Source of the DNA: a virus
DNA length: 64,000 nucleotides
Direction: 5' to 3' (one strand)
Virus record (IMG/VR): IMGVR_UViG_3300030099_008235
Coordinates: 32,647-96,646 of that record
Numbering within the stretch: position 1 is the stretch's first letter; each line of letters starts with the position of its first letter. Positions 9,142-16,785 of the stretch are shown in pieces. Under the pieces are notes generated by a model. The model had not been told where the DNA came from, did no database searches, and saw only the letters and a program-made list of their open reading frames with translations. A program made the translations under genes and the position numbers.

Positions 9142-9612
9142 ATGAAGTCATTTAAATATTATTTTTTTGAAGCTAAAGAAGCTCCTAAAGGAAAACATTA
9201 TGATTCAGCTGGTAGATTAAGATCTGGTGACGCTGATGCTGATGGTAGAGGAGGACCTAAGTATAGGTCTGATCCTACGTATAAAAATCCTAATGAAAAT
9301 AATGAAGATGATCTTGAAGATGAAGAAGCACCTGAAGAGGATGCAGAATATAGAGGAAGGAAAGTAAAACTTAACAAACCCATGAGAGGGGACGTTAAGA
9401 AGTTTAAAGTGTACGTTAAGGATCCTAAAACTGGTAATGTAAAGAAAGTAAATTTTGGTCATGGGGGTACTTCTGCTAAAAGAAAAGGTGAGAAGACTAT
9501 GAAAATTCGTAAAAATAATCCAAAAGCTCGTAAATCGTTTAGAGCTAGACATAATTGTGATAACCCCGGGCCAAAGACTAAAGCCAGGTATTGGTCTTGT
9601 AGAAAGTGGTAG
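9142..9612 (+). CDS. Basic C-terminal CDNPGPKTKARYWSC-type protein; putative internal head protein
   Basis: A 156-aa protein starting MKSFKYYFFEA-K, a leader like those of T4 internal proteins (MKTYQEFIAE). Its acidic N-terminal half has Asp/Gly-rich stretches (GDADADGRGGPKYR). The C-terminal 75 residues form a conserved module of marine T4-like phages: KKFKVYVKDPKTGNVKKVNFG, then ARKSFRARHNC and CDNPGPKTKARYWSC. The cysteines and basic charge suggest nucleic-acid or metal binding, but no function is established to my knowledge. Its stop overlaps the following GTG start. Confidence 0.72.
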   Translation: MKSFKYYFFEAKEAPKGKHYDSAGRLRSGDADADGRGGPKYRSDPTYKNPNENNEDDLEDEEAPEEDAEYRGRKVKLNKPMRGDVKKFKVYVKDPKTGNVKKVNFGHGGTSAKRKGEKTMKIRKNNPKARKSFRARHNCDNPGPKTKARYWSCRKW

Positions 9613-10004
9613 ATTTAGGTCATTGGGAGGGGATTCTAGAAGAAAGTACGGATCTACCTTACGGTTTCATTTATAAGATAACAAATCTTACTAATGATAA
9701 AAAGTATATTGGTAAAAAGCAGTGCCAGTCAATAAGAAAACGTCCCCCCTTAAAGGGTAAAAAGAATAAACGTCATGAAAAAATAGAAACTGACTGGAAG
9801 ACCTATACTTCTTCATCAAATGAACTTAACCAACATATAGAAACACTTGGAAAGAATAATTTTAAGTTTGAAATCCTTAGGTGGTGTGATTCAAAGTGGG
9901 AGTTGAGTTATCATGAAACTAGATTACAATTTGAAAAAGAAGTATTACTAAGAGATGACTACTACAACGGAATTATTAACGTCAGAATTGGAAGGCGTAA
10001 ATGA
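9606..10004 (+). CDS. GIY-YIG family endonuclease-like protein
   Basis: 132 aa. Residues about 18-37 read YGFIYKITN, then KKYIGKKQ, the two halves of the GIY-YIG nuclease core. A basic segment (SIRKRPPLKGKKNKR) follows, then helices with E and R residues that could complete the active site. The start is a GTG that overlaps the previous stop. Free-standing GIY-YIG proteins in T4-like phages can be homing endonucleases (Seg family), but this one lacks an obvious DNA-binding repeat tail and sits in a gene cassette, so it could equally act on host or competitor DNA. It overlaps the next frame by 50 nt. Confidence 0.65.
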   Translation: MVDLGHWEGILEESTDLPYGFIYKITNLTNDKKYIGKKQCQSIRKRPPLKGKKNKRHEKIETDWKTYTSSSNELNQHIETLGKNNFKFEILRWCDSKWELSYHETRLQFEKEVLLRDDYYNGIINVRIGRRK

Positions 10005-10449
10005 TACGGTACGTGGTTTTGAGTTTATTAATCTTAATAAATGCTTAGCTAGATCTTTTAATGAATATCTATTGTATATAACTGAAAACGAGCTTAAATT
10101 AACAAGAAAAGATAAAAACAAGCTTGGTATTCATTTTATTATTAAAGAAATAATTAAAGTTTGTAAGAATACTAATAGTAAAAAATGGTTTTATTATAAA
10201 ACAAACGGTAAATCAATAGAACATACACTTGTTAAACGTATTTTTAACGCTATACCCACAAATATTACGTATAGTAAAGATAGCTTTGAAATATTTTTAG
10301 AAGAAAGAGACTACATGTCTTTCCAAAAAAAAGATACTTCAACTATTTCATTTTATAAATTTAGATTATTTCTTCGAAGGTATGAGTTGCAGCAAATAGA
10401 AAAGGAGTTTCTAACTAATATAAATATAAAACTCTCGTTGCTTCCATAA
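9955..10449 (+). CDS. Hypothetical protein, 164 aa
   Basis: I do not recognise a family. The protein is Lys/Asn/Phe-rich and probably mostly helical, with no signal peptide or membrane segment. The ATG at 9955 overlaps the GIY-YIG gene by 50 nt. A later in-frame TTG (9988) would shorten the overlap, so the start is uncertain. Unlike its neighbours it has no internal-head-protein leader. Confidence 0.55.
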   Translation: MTTTTELLTSELEGVNDTVRGFEFINLNKCLARSFNEYLLYITENELKLTRKDKNKLGIHFIIKEIIKVCKNTNSKKWFYYKTNGKSIEHTLVKRIFNAIPTNITYSKDSFEIFLEERDYMSFQKKDTSTISFYKFRLFLRRYELQQIEKEFLTNINIKLSLLP

Positions 10450-10452
10450 ATA
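10445..10452 (+). promoter_or_regulatory. Late promoter CATAAATA
   Basis: Fits the NATAAATA late consensus, 5 nt before the ATG at 10458, overlapping the end of the preceding gene. Confidence 0.62.
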
Positions 10453-10457
10453 TATAC

Positions 10458-10871
10458 ATGAATAAGTTTCTTAAACTTGTAGAAGAGAATCGACCAGGTC
10501 AAGACAAGTATACTATTGAGTTAAGAGATTCAAACGGCAAAGTTGTTGATTCTTTTGATATGTTTGGTGTAAGCAGTCCTTTCGATATCTTTGATAGCTT
10601 TAAACGCGAGTATGCTCCAGATGGTTCAGTAGAAGATCAAGAAGTTGCTATGGGTAGTAATAAACCATATGATGTTGAAAAAGAGGTTAATAAGTTAGCA
10701 AATCAAGCTAAAGGTGGTGTAATGGGTAAGATTGCAGGGGCTATGGGAACAGCACCACAAGAAGCTAAAAAAGCAGTAAAAATGAGAGCAGACCTTGCAA
10801 AAAAAGCTGTAGATCTATATAACCAACAAACAGGTAAGTTATCTAATGCTATAGATGCCGCGAAAGGATAA
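10458..10871 (+). CDS. Putative internal head protein, 137 aa
   Basis: Starts MNKFLKLVEE-N, a leader with a possible gp21 cleavage after LVE. The first half (YTIELRDSNGKVVDSF) looks like a small beta unit. The second half is an Ala/Lys-rich amphipathic helix (KAVKMRADLAKKAVDLYNQQ). No enzymatic motif is seen. A late promoter stands directly in front. The next gene follows after 5 nt with an AAAGGA ribosome binding site. Confidence 0.65.
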   Translation: MNKFLKLVEENRPGQDKYTIELRDSNGKVVDSFDMFGVSSPFDIFDSFKREYAPDGSVEDQEVAMGSNKPYDVEKEVNKLANQAKGGVMGKIAGAMGTAPQEAKKAVKMRADLAKKAVDLYNQQTGKLSNAIDAAKG

Positions 10872-10876
10872 AAATC

Positions 10877-11215
10877 ATGAAAAAAACAATACAATTATTT
10901 GAAAAATATAAAAAGCTCTATTCTGAACAAGAAGAAATAGATGTTAATGTTGATGTTGAAGCAGATGCTACTGATGTAGAAGATATTCCTCCAGAGCCAA
11001 CTGGTATTTCACCAGAAGGGGAAGTATTTATTGCAGATTTACTAACTAATGCCTTTATATATGCTCCAAAAATGCAGGATATTAATATTGCTGCACAGGT
11101 AAACAAACAATTTGGTAGAACGCAGCCTAGAAAAGTTATTGAAACAATTGAAAGATTAATCGAATTTTCAAACGAAGAGGTTGAACAAGAACTTGAAGAC
11201 TTAGACGCACAATAA
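10877..11215 (+). CDS. Acidic putative internal head protein, 112 aa
   Basis: Starts MKKTIQLFEKYKKLYSEQEE. The leader resembles those of its neighbours, with possible cleavage after LFE. Residues 20-40 are strongly acidic (repeated VDVEADATDVED), followed by a helical domain with IAAQVNKQFG and RKVIETIERLIEF. No known domain is recognised. An AAAGGA Shine-Dalgarno sequence lies 7 nt before the ATG, and the next gene starts 2 nt after its stop. Confidence 0.6.
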   Translation: MKKTIQLFEKYKKLYSEQEEIDVNVDVEADATDVEDIPPEPTGISPEGEVFIADLLTNAFIYAPKMQDINIAAQVNKQFGRTQPRKVIETIERLIEFSNEEVEQELEDLDAQ

Positions 11216-11216
11216 C

Positions 11217-12311
11217 ATGCAGTGGTCATTAGAAGATATCTATAAAAAGCAGGTACGTGGTAATATTCCACCACGCAGACACCTTCGTGTGCTAGGTGAA
11301 GAGGTAGATCTTTATACTAAGCAAAATGATGAATATTCATATGTTGGTCAAGTTTCAGATGAAAATTTTGATAAGATAAGTCGTATCGCAACAGGAGGAG
11401 ATGCGTTAGCGTCAATTACCAAGTATTTAGAAGGTAAAAAATATACAAGAAACTCTTTTAAGAACGAATACGACTATGATAGTTTAGTTGATATGTTAGA
11501 TAGAGGTGAATTTGAGAAATATATTAGCAGTGAAGAAAAACCGTCACTATCGATTAATGAAACGGGAAATGTTGTACAGTTAGTTACAAGTAAAGGGTTT
11601 AACGAAAAAACAGCAATGAGAACTTCTGCTTTTACTCCTATTGATGAAGGTGGTAGCAATGTTGGACCTTGCGAAATACTTCTCGCTTTAGCATTCAGCA
11701 ACGTAACTAATTCAACCGAAGGGGGTGATTTAATGATAGATGGTGAAAAACTTGAAGTTAAAGGCCAAGGCGGTAGATTTGGTCAACAAGGCGGAAGAGG
11801 AGGACCAGCCTTATCTCCATCAACCCTTCTAAAAGGGTTAGAAGCAGATAATGTTAAGGTAGTTGAAAGTGTTGAATCAAATATTATTGGTGCGTATCGT
11901 GCTTTCGAGCAAATTGGAAAAATAGATCTATTTTTATCAAACTTACATGATTTACTTAAAATAGCATATCCGGGAGGTGATGTTGCAAAGTTTTTTACCA
12001 ATGATATTAATTATATAGATCCAACATCAAGAAAAAGAGGGGCGCCACAAAGTCAAATTAGAAAACAATTAGCAAAGCTTAATCTACAGCAATATTCTAC
12101 AAAGTATGATCTACAAAACATAATATTTGCAAAAGGACCACAACAAAAAAAGCCTACACCGGGTCGTTTAGGTGATTTTGCTTCATTTACGGTTAATGAC
12201 GCTATTAAGGAGGGTGGTTTAATTGATAGAGGTATTTTACGTGCAAATTCTTTTACAATGGCCGGTCTCTATCCAAACTTTTTCTATATGTTTTCCAATG
12301 AATCTAAATAA
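11217..12311 (+). CDS. PD-(D/E)XK nuclease-like protein
   Basis: 364 aa. Residues 149-186 carry a restriction-endonuclease-like signature: VGPCEILLALAF (E153), GGDLMI (D171) and KLEVKGQGGR (E180, K182). This is the E...D...ExK order of the PD-(D/E)XK fold. The rest has no motif I recognise. It begins MQWSLEDIYKKQVRG and is the only member of this run without an obvious gp21-type leader. It could degrade host or competing DNA or act in DNA processing. The assignment rests on motif spacing only. Confidence 0.6.
   Translation: MQWSLEDIYKKQVRGNIPPRRHLRVLGEEVDLYTKQNDEYSYVGQVSDENFDKISRIATGGDALASITKYLEGKKYTRNSFKNEYDYDSLVDMLDRGEFEKYISSEEKPSLSINETGNVVQLVTSKGFNEKTAMRTSAFTPIDEGGSNVGPCEILLALAFSNVTNSTEGGDLMIDGEKLEVKGQGGRFGQQGGRGGPALSPSTLLKGLEADNVKVVESVESNIIGAYRAFEQIGKIDLFLSNLHDLLKIAYPGGDVAKFFTNDINYIDPTSRKRGAPQSQIRKQLAKLNLQQYSTKYDLQNIIFAKGPQQKKPTPGRLGDFASFTVNDAIKEGGLIDRGILRANSFTMAGLYPNFFYMFSNESK
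12303..12310 (+). promoter_or_regulatory. Late promoter-like TCTAAATA
   Basis: Variant late octamer 4 nt before the ATG at 12315, inside the end of the preceding gene. Confidence 0.45.
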
Positions 12312-12314
12312 ACT

Positions 12315-13526
12315 ATGAAGACTTTTAAGCTATATTTTGAACAATACGAGCTTCTAAATGAAGCTAAAGCTAATACACACCTTACACATTTAGAGGAGCT
12401 TATTCTTACTAAAGGAGAGGGTGGATATAAGACTGCAAGGGGATTTATAACCGATTTGCTTTCACATTTACAGGGTAAGAGTAAAAGAAAAGTAAATACA
12501 TCAGTCAAATGGGATGGTGCACCTGCTATTTTTGCTGGTAAGCATCCAGAAACTGGTAAATTCTTTGTAGGTACTAAATCTATATTCAATAGAGAGCCTA
12601 AAATTAATTATACAGATAATGACGTTGAGATGAATCATGGTCATGCTCCTGGTTTAGCCGATAAATTAAAGAAAGCTCTTAAGTATCTTCCTAAGCTGGG
12701 TATTAAAGGTATACTTCAAGGTGATTTTATGTTTGATTCATCATCTGTTAACAGAGAGATTATTGATGGTGTGGAGCATTTTACATTTAAACCCAACACA
12801 ATTAAGTATGCAGTTGAAAAAGATTCTAAATTGGGTAGAGAAATAGCTAATTCGGTATTTGGTATAGTATTTCATACAGGATATGCTGATTTAGATAGCT
12901 CCCCACAATATGGTATTAATGTAAAAGGACTTAAAAAAGTTCCAGGAGTGTGGGTTGATGATGCTATATTTACTGATTCAACTGGAACAGTTACTCTTAC
13001 TACTGATGAGGCTAAGCAGGTGAGAGATTATGTAAAGACAGCAGATTCTATTAAAGTAGATTATCGAGATCTACCTCTAGACTTACTAAACATTTATGCT
13101 AACTCTGAAATTCAAAAAGGTCAGTTTTTAGAAGATCCTGAAGTTTCATTTAATAACTTTGTTGATTGGTTCAAAGGTAGAATGACTAAAGAAATAGAAA
13201 AGAGAAAGTCTAAAGCCGGTAAACTTAAGGTAGAAGAAAGCTTTAAAAAGAAAATGGCTGAATTTAATCAACAAAAAGATGATATAGTAAATATCTTTAA
13301 AGTAAGTAAGCTACTTTCTCAAGCCAAACAGATCTTTATTAACAAGTATAATAATGCTGTATATAATACTAAGCATTTCTTAGATGCAGAAGACGGTACG
13401 TTAAAGGTAACATCTCCGGAGGGTTATGTAAGCGTATCTAAAGCTGGTGATGCAGTTAAGTTAGTAGATAGATTAGAATTTAGCCGTGCTAATTTTAGTG
13501 GAGGTCAAACAAGTACAAAAAAATGA
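12315..13526 (+). CDS. Nucleotidyltransferase/ligase-like protein (KxDG motif) with internal-head-protein leader
   Basis: 403 aa. Residues 65-68 read KWDG within VKWDGAPAIFAGK, matching motif I of the covalent nucleotidyltransferase (DNA/RNA ligase, capping) superfamily. KFFVGTKS follows, then GILQGDFMF, which could be motif III/IIIa, and FTFKPNTIKYAVEKDS. I recall this as a phage family of unknown function (DUF6267-like). It begins MKTFKLYFEQYELLNEA-K, a leader ending in the gp21-type LNE-A. If packaged and injected it could act on host or phage RNA/DNA nicks at once. The catalytic activity is an inference from the motif. Confidence 0.65.
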   Translation: MKTFKLYFEQYELLNEAKANTHLTHLEELILTKGEGGYKTARGFITDLLSHLQGKSKRKVNTSVKWDGAPAIFAGKHPETGKFFVGTKSIFNREPKINYTDNDVEMNHGHAPGLADKLKKALKYLPKLGIKGILQGDFMFDSSSVNREIIDGVEHFTFKPNTIKYAVEKDSKLGREIANSVFGIVFHTGYADLDSSPQYGINVKGLKKVPGVWVDDAIFTDSTGTVTLTTDEAKQVRDYVKTADSIKVDYRDLPLDLLNIYANSEIQKGQFLEDPEVSFNNFVDWFKGRMTKEIEKRKSKAGKLKVEESFKKKMAEFNQQKDDIVNIFKVSKLLSQAKQIFINKYNNAVYNTKHFLDAEDGTLKVTSPEGYVSVSKAGDAVKLVDRLEFSRANFSGGQTSTKK

Positions 13527-14026
13527 AAACATTTAGAGAATATTTTGAAGAAAACAAAGCGATAGATTCCTTAAGAGGATGGGAGCATGATGATGCTAGA
13601 GATTACGCAATAAAACTTATAAAGAAATTCGGTGAACCAGATGAAGTAACTGAAAATATGTTACTTTGGAATAATATTGAACCGCCTTTTGAATCAGTTT
13701 ATATAAAAGATGAAAGTATACCTCATGAGTTTCCTTCCTCCCATAGAGATTATGTTTATTCTACTATGAATATTGATGTACCTGCTGAAATGTTAGATAC
13801 ATTAGGATATGTTACTGGTAGTATTATATACGACGGTCTTAAAAAAGAAGTTACTGCAAGATGTGGTGACTTATATGCTAATGCAGCTACATTAGGTTTT
13901 GTAAAAGATATGGTTGATGGTAAGGTTACTACAGATTTTGAAGAGGCAAAAAAAGAATATGCTAATAGAATACAAAAGGCACCTTTACCTGATTGGTATC
14001 CTAACAGTATGGAAGAAGGAGATTAA
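13523..14026 (+). CDS. Conserved hypothetical, putative internal head protein, 167 aa
   Basis: Starts MKTFREYFEE-N, almost the T4 internal-protein leader (MKTYQEFIAE). The body (GWEHDDARDYAIKLIKKFG, then PPFESVYIKDESIPHEFPS) looks like a compact alpha/beta domain known from phage proteins but without assigned function. The start overlaps the ligase-like gene stop by 4 nt (ATGA). Confidence 0.65.
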   Translation: MKTFREYFEENKAIDSLRGWEHDDARDYAIKLIKKFGEPDEVTENMLLWNNIEPPFESVYIKDESIPHEFPSSHRDYVYSTMNIDVPAEMLDTLGYVTGSIIYDGLKKEVTARCGDLYANAATLGFVKDMVDGKVTTDFEEAKKEYANRIQKAPLPDWYPNSMEEGD

Positions 14027-14028
14027 AA

Positions 14029-14568
14029 ATGAGAACCTTTAGAGAATATTTTGAAGATATGGAGACAAGAGTTGAGCGAATCGCTCTTCTCCCCGGTGGT
14101 TTTAAGCCACCTACAAAGGGTCACTTTAATGCTTTAAGATATTTGCTTGATGATGCAGATAAAGGTATTGTTTTTATTGGTGGGAAGGCACGTGAAGGCA
14201 TTACACCTGAGCAATCAGAAAAGATATGGAACATATATGCGAAATATTTTGATAAGCCTGTAAAGGTTGTGTATGTACCGAATCCGGTAAGGGCAGTTTA
14301 TGACTTTGCTGATGAAAATTTAGACACGACGTTGCTTGTTGGTGCTGGTGAAAAGGATGAAGATGTTAAACGTTACAAATATTTTATAGATAATGTGGAA
14401 AAATATCCATATGTTAATGTAGTTAAAATACCAATGCAAGAAGGTGGTATATCTGGTAGTCAAACAAGAGAAATGATACAAAAAAATATAGATGAGTCGT
14501 TGGATTATTTTGTACCAGATGAAATATCTATTGAAGATAGAGATCAAATAAAAGCAATATTAGTATAA
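14029..14568 (+). CDS. Cytidylyltransferase-fold nucleotidyltransferase (NMNAT-like) with head-protein leader
   Basis: 179 aa. LLPGGFKPPTKGHFNAL at residues 20-36 matches the nucleotidylyltransferase motif GxFxPxHxGH, with Thr29 in place of the first His. GISGSQTREMI near residue 152 matches the C-terminal ISSTxxR motif. The family (NMN, pantetheine-phosphate and FMN adenylyltransferases) transfers AMP or CMP to a phosphate ester. The substrate is unknown. The N-terminal MRTFREYFED precedes the domain and resembles a gp21-cleaved leader. A clear AGGAGA ribosome binding site precedes the ATG. Confidence 0.72.
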   Translation: MRTFREYFEDMETRVERIALLPGGFKPPTKGHFNALRYLLDDADKGIVFIGGKAREGITPEQSEKIWNIYAKYFDKPVKVVYVPNPVRAVYDFADENLDTTLLVGAGEKDEDVKRYKYFIDNVEKYPYVNVVKIPMQEGGISGSQTREMIQKNIDESLDYFVPDEISIEDRDQIKAILV

Positions 14569-14571
14569 ATA
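14564..14571 (+). promoter_or_regulatory. Late promoter TATAAATA
   Basis: Exact consensus octamer, 5 nt before the ATG at 14577, overlapping the preceding stop codon. Confidence 0.72.
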
Positions 14572-14576
14572 ATATT

Positions 14577-14993
14577 ATGAGAGATAAGAAACGTAAAGAA
14601 AGAGCTATGCTTCAGGAAGCATATCAAAAGGTTAACGAAATGTTAGGACCGCATAATAACCCTTATCCTCAAAAAATGGCAGTAGCTGTTCCTGTACCAT
14701 CAGAAGATGAAAGCTGTGGAGAGTATGATCAATCTGAAATTGATATGGCAGGTAGGGATCTTCTTAAAGCGCAAGAATATGCTACAAAATTAAGTATGAT
14801 GGTGCCAAAGTTACCTGGTTTGGATGGATGGGTAGCTTCAAAAATTACAAAAGCTGCAGATTATCTCTCATCTGTATTTCATTATCTTGATTATGAAATG
14901 CAACAACATGATGAAGTTGTAGTGGATGTTGAAGAAATACAAGCACCAGTAGAAGTTTTTAATGTAGGGTATGAGGATACAGAAAATACTTGA
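14577..14993 (+). CDS. Putative internal head protein, 138 aa
   Basis: Starts MRDKKRKERAMLQEA-Y, a basic leader ending in the gp21-type LQE-A. The central part (WVASKITKAADYLSSVFHYLDYEM) is a helical module met repeatedly in marine phage proteins, of unknown role. The C-terminus is acidic. An exact late promoter lies directly upstream. Confidence 0.65.
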   Translation: MRDKKRKERAMLQEAYQKVNEMLGPHNNPYPQKMAVAVPVPSEDESCGEYDQSEIDMAGRDLLKAQEYATKLSMMVPKLPGLDGWVASKITKAADYLSSVFHYLDYEMQQHDEVVVDVEEIQAPVEVFNVGYEDTENT

Positions 14994-15016
14994 CCACACC
15001 GTTAATAGCAGTTGCT

Positions 15017-15466
15017 ATGAAGAAGTTTAAACATTTTTTTATTGAAAAACAAGTTCTTGGACTTATAGAGTTCTTTGACGTAGATGGTGTTGGTAAAATA
15101 CCATCTAAACTTGATTCAGGTAACGGTGCTTTTAACGTTATTCATGGAGAGGATATACAAATACAAGGTAATAAAGTTCTCTTTAAAACAGTTAACAATA
15201 AACATCTTATAAAAGATAAAGTAGATGATATTTCTATTAATGTCGGAGCTGGTAATATAGAAGAAAGACCTGTTGTTAACTTTGATCTGAAAATTGGTAA
15301 TAAAGAGTTTAAAGATATACCTTTTTCTGTAGGTAATAGAACTAGTAACTTATTTAAAATATTAGTAAGTAAAGACTTTATAGAAAAAGAGCTTGATGCT
15401 CTTATTGATGTTAGTCGAGAAAATATTGCTGATAAAGAGCTTGATGCTACTTTTAATACCAAGTAG
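15017..15466 (+). CDS. Retropepsin-like aspartyl protease-fold protein with head-protein leader
   Basis: The ATG at 15017 (MKKFKHFFIEK) is preferred to an upstream TTG because it gives a leader like those of the neighbours; the product is 149 aa. GVGKIPSKLDSGNGAFNV resembles the D-T/S-G active site of retropepsin-like proteins related to the RimK-associated putative protease family (KIDTGA). The rest is beta-rich, with FDLKIGNKEFKDIPFSVGNR. A single such domain would need to dimerise to act. The substrate is unknown. It converges with and overlaps the minus-strand gene at its end. Confidence 0.58.
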   Translation: MKKFKHFFIEKQVLGLIEFFDVDGVGKIPSKLDSGNGAFNVIHGEDIQIQGNKVLFKTVNNKHLIKDKVDDISINVGAGNIEERPVVNFDLKIGNKEFKDIPFSVGNRTSNLFKILVSKDFIEKELDALIDVSRENIADKELDATFNTK

Positions 15467-15983
15467 GCTTCCAACGTAACGTCCAAGTAGCAAAATCTTT
15501 ATCGTGACGAATATACTCTCTGTATTTGTCAATAGTAGATAAATTATCAAAATCTTCTATTTTTCTGCAATCACAATCTTCGCCAATAGCTACTGCGTAA
15601 TTAGTTAAGCCAGTTTTACTCATAATAGTATTATGAATATTTTGACCACACCACTCAATAAATGTCTTAGTAAAATGTTCTTTTGATTCGGGCCACCTAT
15701 ACATACGTTCATTAAACATTTCTAAGGTATGATCAACTAACCATTTAAAGTTATCTTTAGTTTCTCTTGCCCATATAGAACATTGATGATTAAAATAACC
15801 TTTACCTCTCCTACGAGGTTTACCGGTAGAAGTTCTTGGAGTAGATTTATGATCTAATACTTCTTGAGGAAACGCATGCGCTAGCATAATAGCTCCTTCA
15901 ATTTGCATTTTTGATCTTACATGTTGATCACAGAGGTTATAAGTAGAAATTACAGGATCGTCGTCAGTTACAAATATATTCAT
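15453..15983 (-). CDS. Conserved phage protein (MNIF-x-DDP family), 176 aa
   Basis: Starts MNIFVTDDDP, then LCDQHVRSKMQIEGAIMLAHAF, and ends RWKPTWY. This pattern (MNIFxxDxDP...CDxHVxKM...PxW) belongs to a family common in phages and giant viruses. I cannot name its function with confidence; a distant relation to T4-type pyrimidine dimer glycosylase (DenV, which also has an RPTWY end) is possible but unproven. It is convergent with the retropepsin-like gene, overlapping by 14 nt. Confidence 0.7.
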   Translation of the reverse strand: MNIFVTDDDPVISTYNLCDQHVRSKMQIEGAIMLAHAFPQEVLDHKSTPRTSTGKPRRRGKGYFNHQCSIWARETKDNFKWLVDHTLEMFNERMYRWPESKEHFTKTFIEWCGQNIHNTIMSKTGLTNYAVAIGEDCDCRKIEDFDNLSTIDKYREYIRHDKDFATWTLRWKPTWY

Positions 15984-15985
15984 AA

Positions 15986-16072
15986 TTAAAACTCAGTAAA
16001 GGATATAGTAGCTAATAGAATACCAAATATTCCAAATACAAATCCCCACCATAAAATATCAGCTATAGGCAT
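15986..16072 (-). CDS. Small single-membrane-span peptide, 28 aa
   Basis: ATG at 16072, translation MPIADILWWGFVFGIFGILL then ATISFTEF. One hydrophobic helix spans nearly the whole peptide. It lies in the 102-nt gap between folE and the MNIF-family gene on the same strand, spaced as an operon member. It is too short for statistical support; the even hydrophobic run and fit to the gap argue for a real small membrane protein. Confidence 0.4.
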   Translation of the reverse strand: MPIADILWWGFVFGIFGILLATISFTEF

Positions 16073-16085
16073 TTTTAAATTATGT

Positions 16086-16736
16086 TTAAGTTCCTTTCAT
16101 ATTAGAAACAAATTGATAAAATTCATTCCTAGTAGCAATTTCATCTAAAAAGTCGCTACTTAATCTTGCAGTTTTCATCTCACAACCATCATGTTTAACT
16201 CCTCTTAAGCAAGCACAAGTATGTGTAGCAGAAATCATTACTGCAACTCCTTTATTACCCTCACAAATCTCATTAATAGCATCATGAATTTGCATAGTTA
16301 AACCTTCTTGAATTTGAGGTCTTCTAGCAAAATGTTCTACAATACGATTAAGTTTACTTAATCCAATAACTTTACCACTTTTAGAAGGAATATAAGCTAC
16401 ATGAGCTCTACCAGAGAAAGGTAAGTGATGATGAGAGCATAATGACTTAACAGGTATACCTCCTTGAAATACCATTCCATCATAGCCATCAGAAGGAAAT
16501 GCAGTTACATTAGGTAACTCATCATAACAACCTGCTGCTAAATCTCTTACAAATGACTTAGCTACTCTATTAGGAGTATTGTCACTATTAGGATCACTAC
16601 GCCAGTCGATGCGTAAGGCATCTAAAAATTTTTCATACGCTTTAGCAGCGTCCTCCATAACTTCGAGTTTTTCTTCTTCAGTTAAGGGCATATTTCCGTT
16701 AGCAGTAGGTAATTTAGTAATTTTAGTACGATCCAT
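16086..16736 (-). CDS. folE: GTP cyclohydrolase I (FolE)
   Basis: Converts GTP to 7,8-dihydroneopterin triphosphate, the first step toward folates and toward 7-deazaguanines (preQ0). At 216 aa it has the family's usual size. The zinc and active-site motif CSHHHLPF (C100, H102, H103) is intact, followed by HVAYIPSKSGKVIGLSKLNR and the second zinc cysteine in ATHTCACLRG. With queD and queE nearby, it probably feeds 7-deazaguanine synthesis. A sigma70-like promoter lies just upstream, so early or middle expression is likely. Confidence 0.95.
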   Translation of the reverse strand: MDRTKITKLPTANGNMPLTEEEKLEVMEDAAKAYEKFLDALRIDWRSDPNSDNTPNRVAKSFVRDLAAGCYDELPNVTAFPSDGYDGMVFQGGIPVKSLCSHHHLPFSGRAHVAYIPSKSGKVIGLSKLNRIVEHFARRPQIQEGLTMQIHDAINEICEGNKGVAVMISATHTCACLRGVKHDGCEMKTARLSSDFLDEIATRNEFYQFVSNMKGT

Positions 16737-16743
16737 ATATCTT

Positions 16744-16770
16744 ATTATAGATATAAATAATTTATTTCAA
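16744..16770 (-). promoter_or_regulatory. Sigma70-like promoter for folE
   Basis: On the minus strand TTGAAA (16770-16765), a 15-bp spacer and TATAAT (16749-16744), 7 nt before the ATG. The spacer is slightly short. The start of transcription would be at or next to the ATG. Confidence 0.5.
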
Positions 16771-16771
16771 G

Positions 16772-16779
16772 ACTAAATA
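16772..16779 (+). promoter_or_regulatory. Late promoter-like ACTAAATA
   Basis: Variant late octamer 6 nt before the ATG at 16786. An exact TATAAATA also occurs at 16752-16759 and could be the actual promoter, giving a leader of about 20 nt. Both lie inside the divergent folE promoter region. Confidence 0.5.
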
Positions 16780-16785
16780 TTGTAT

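Noticed and set aside
9198-9552. Minus-strand frames opposite the 9142 gene
   Set aside because: Low-complexity Ser/Phe-rich translations antisense to a clearly coding basic protein, with no ribosome binding site.
9606-10004. Calling the GIY-YIG gene a homing endonuclease
   Set aside because: No intron, split gene or recognisable DNA-binding tail is seen; only the nuclease-domain call is supported.
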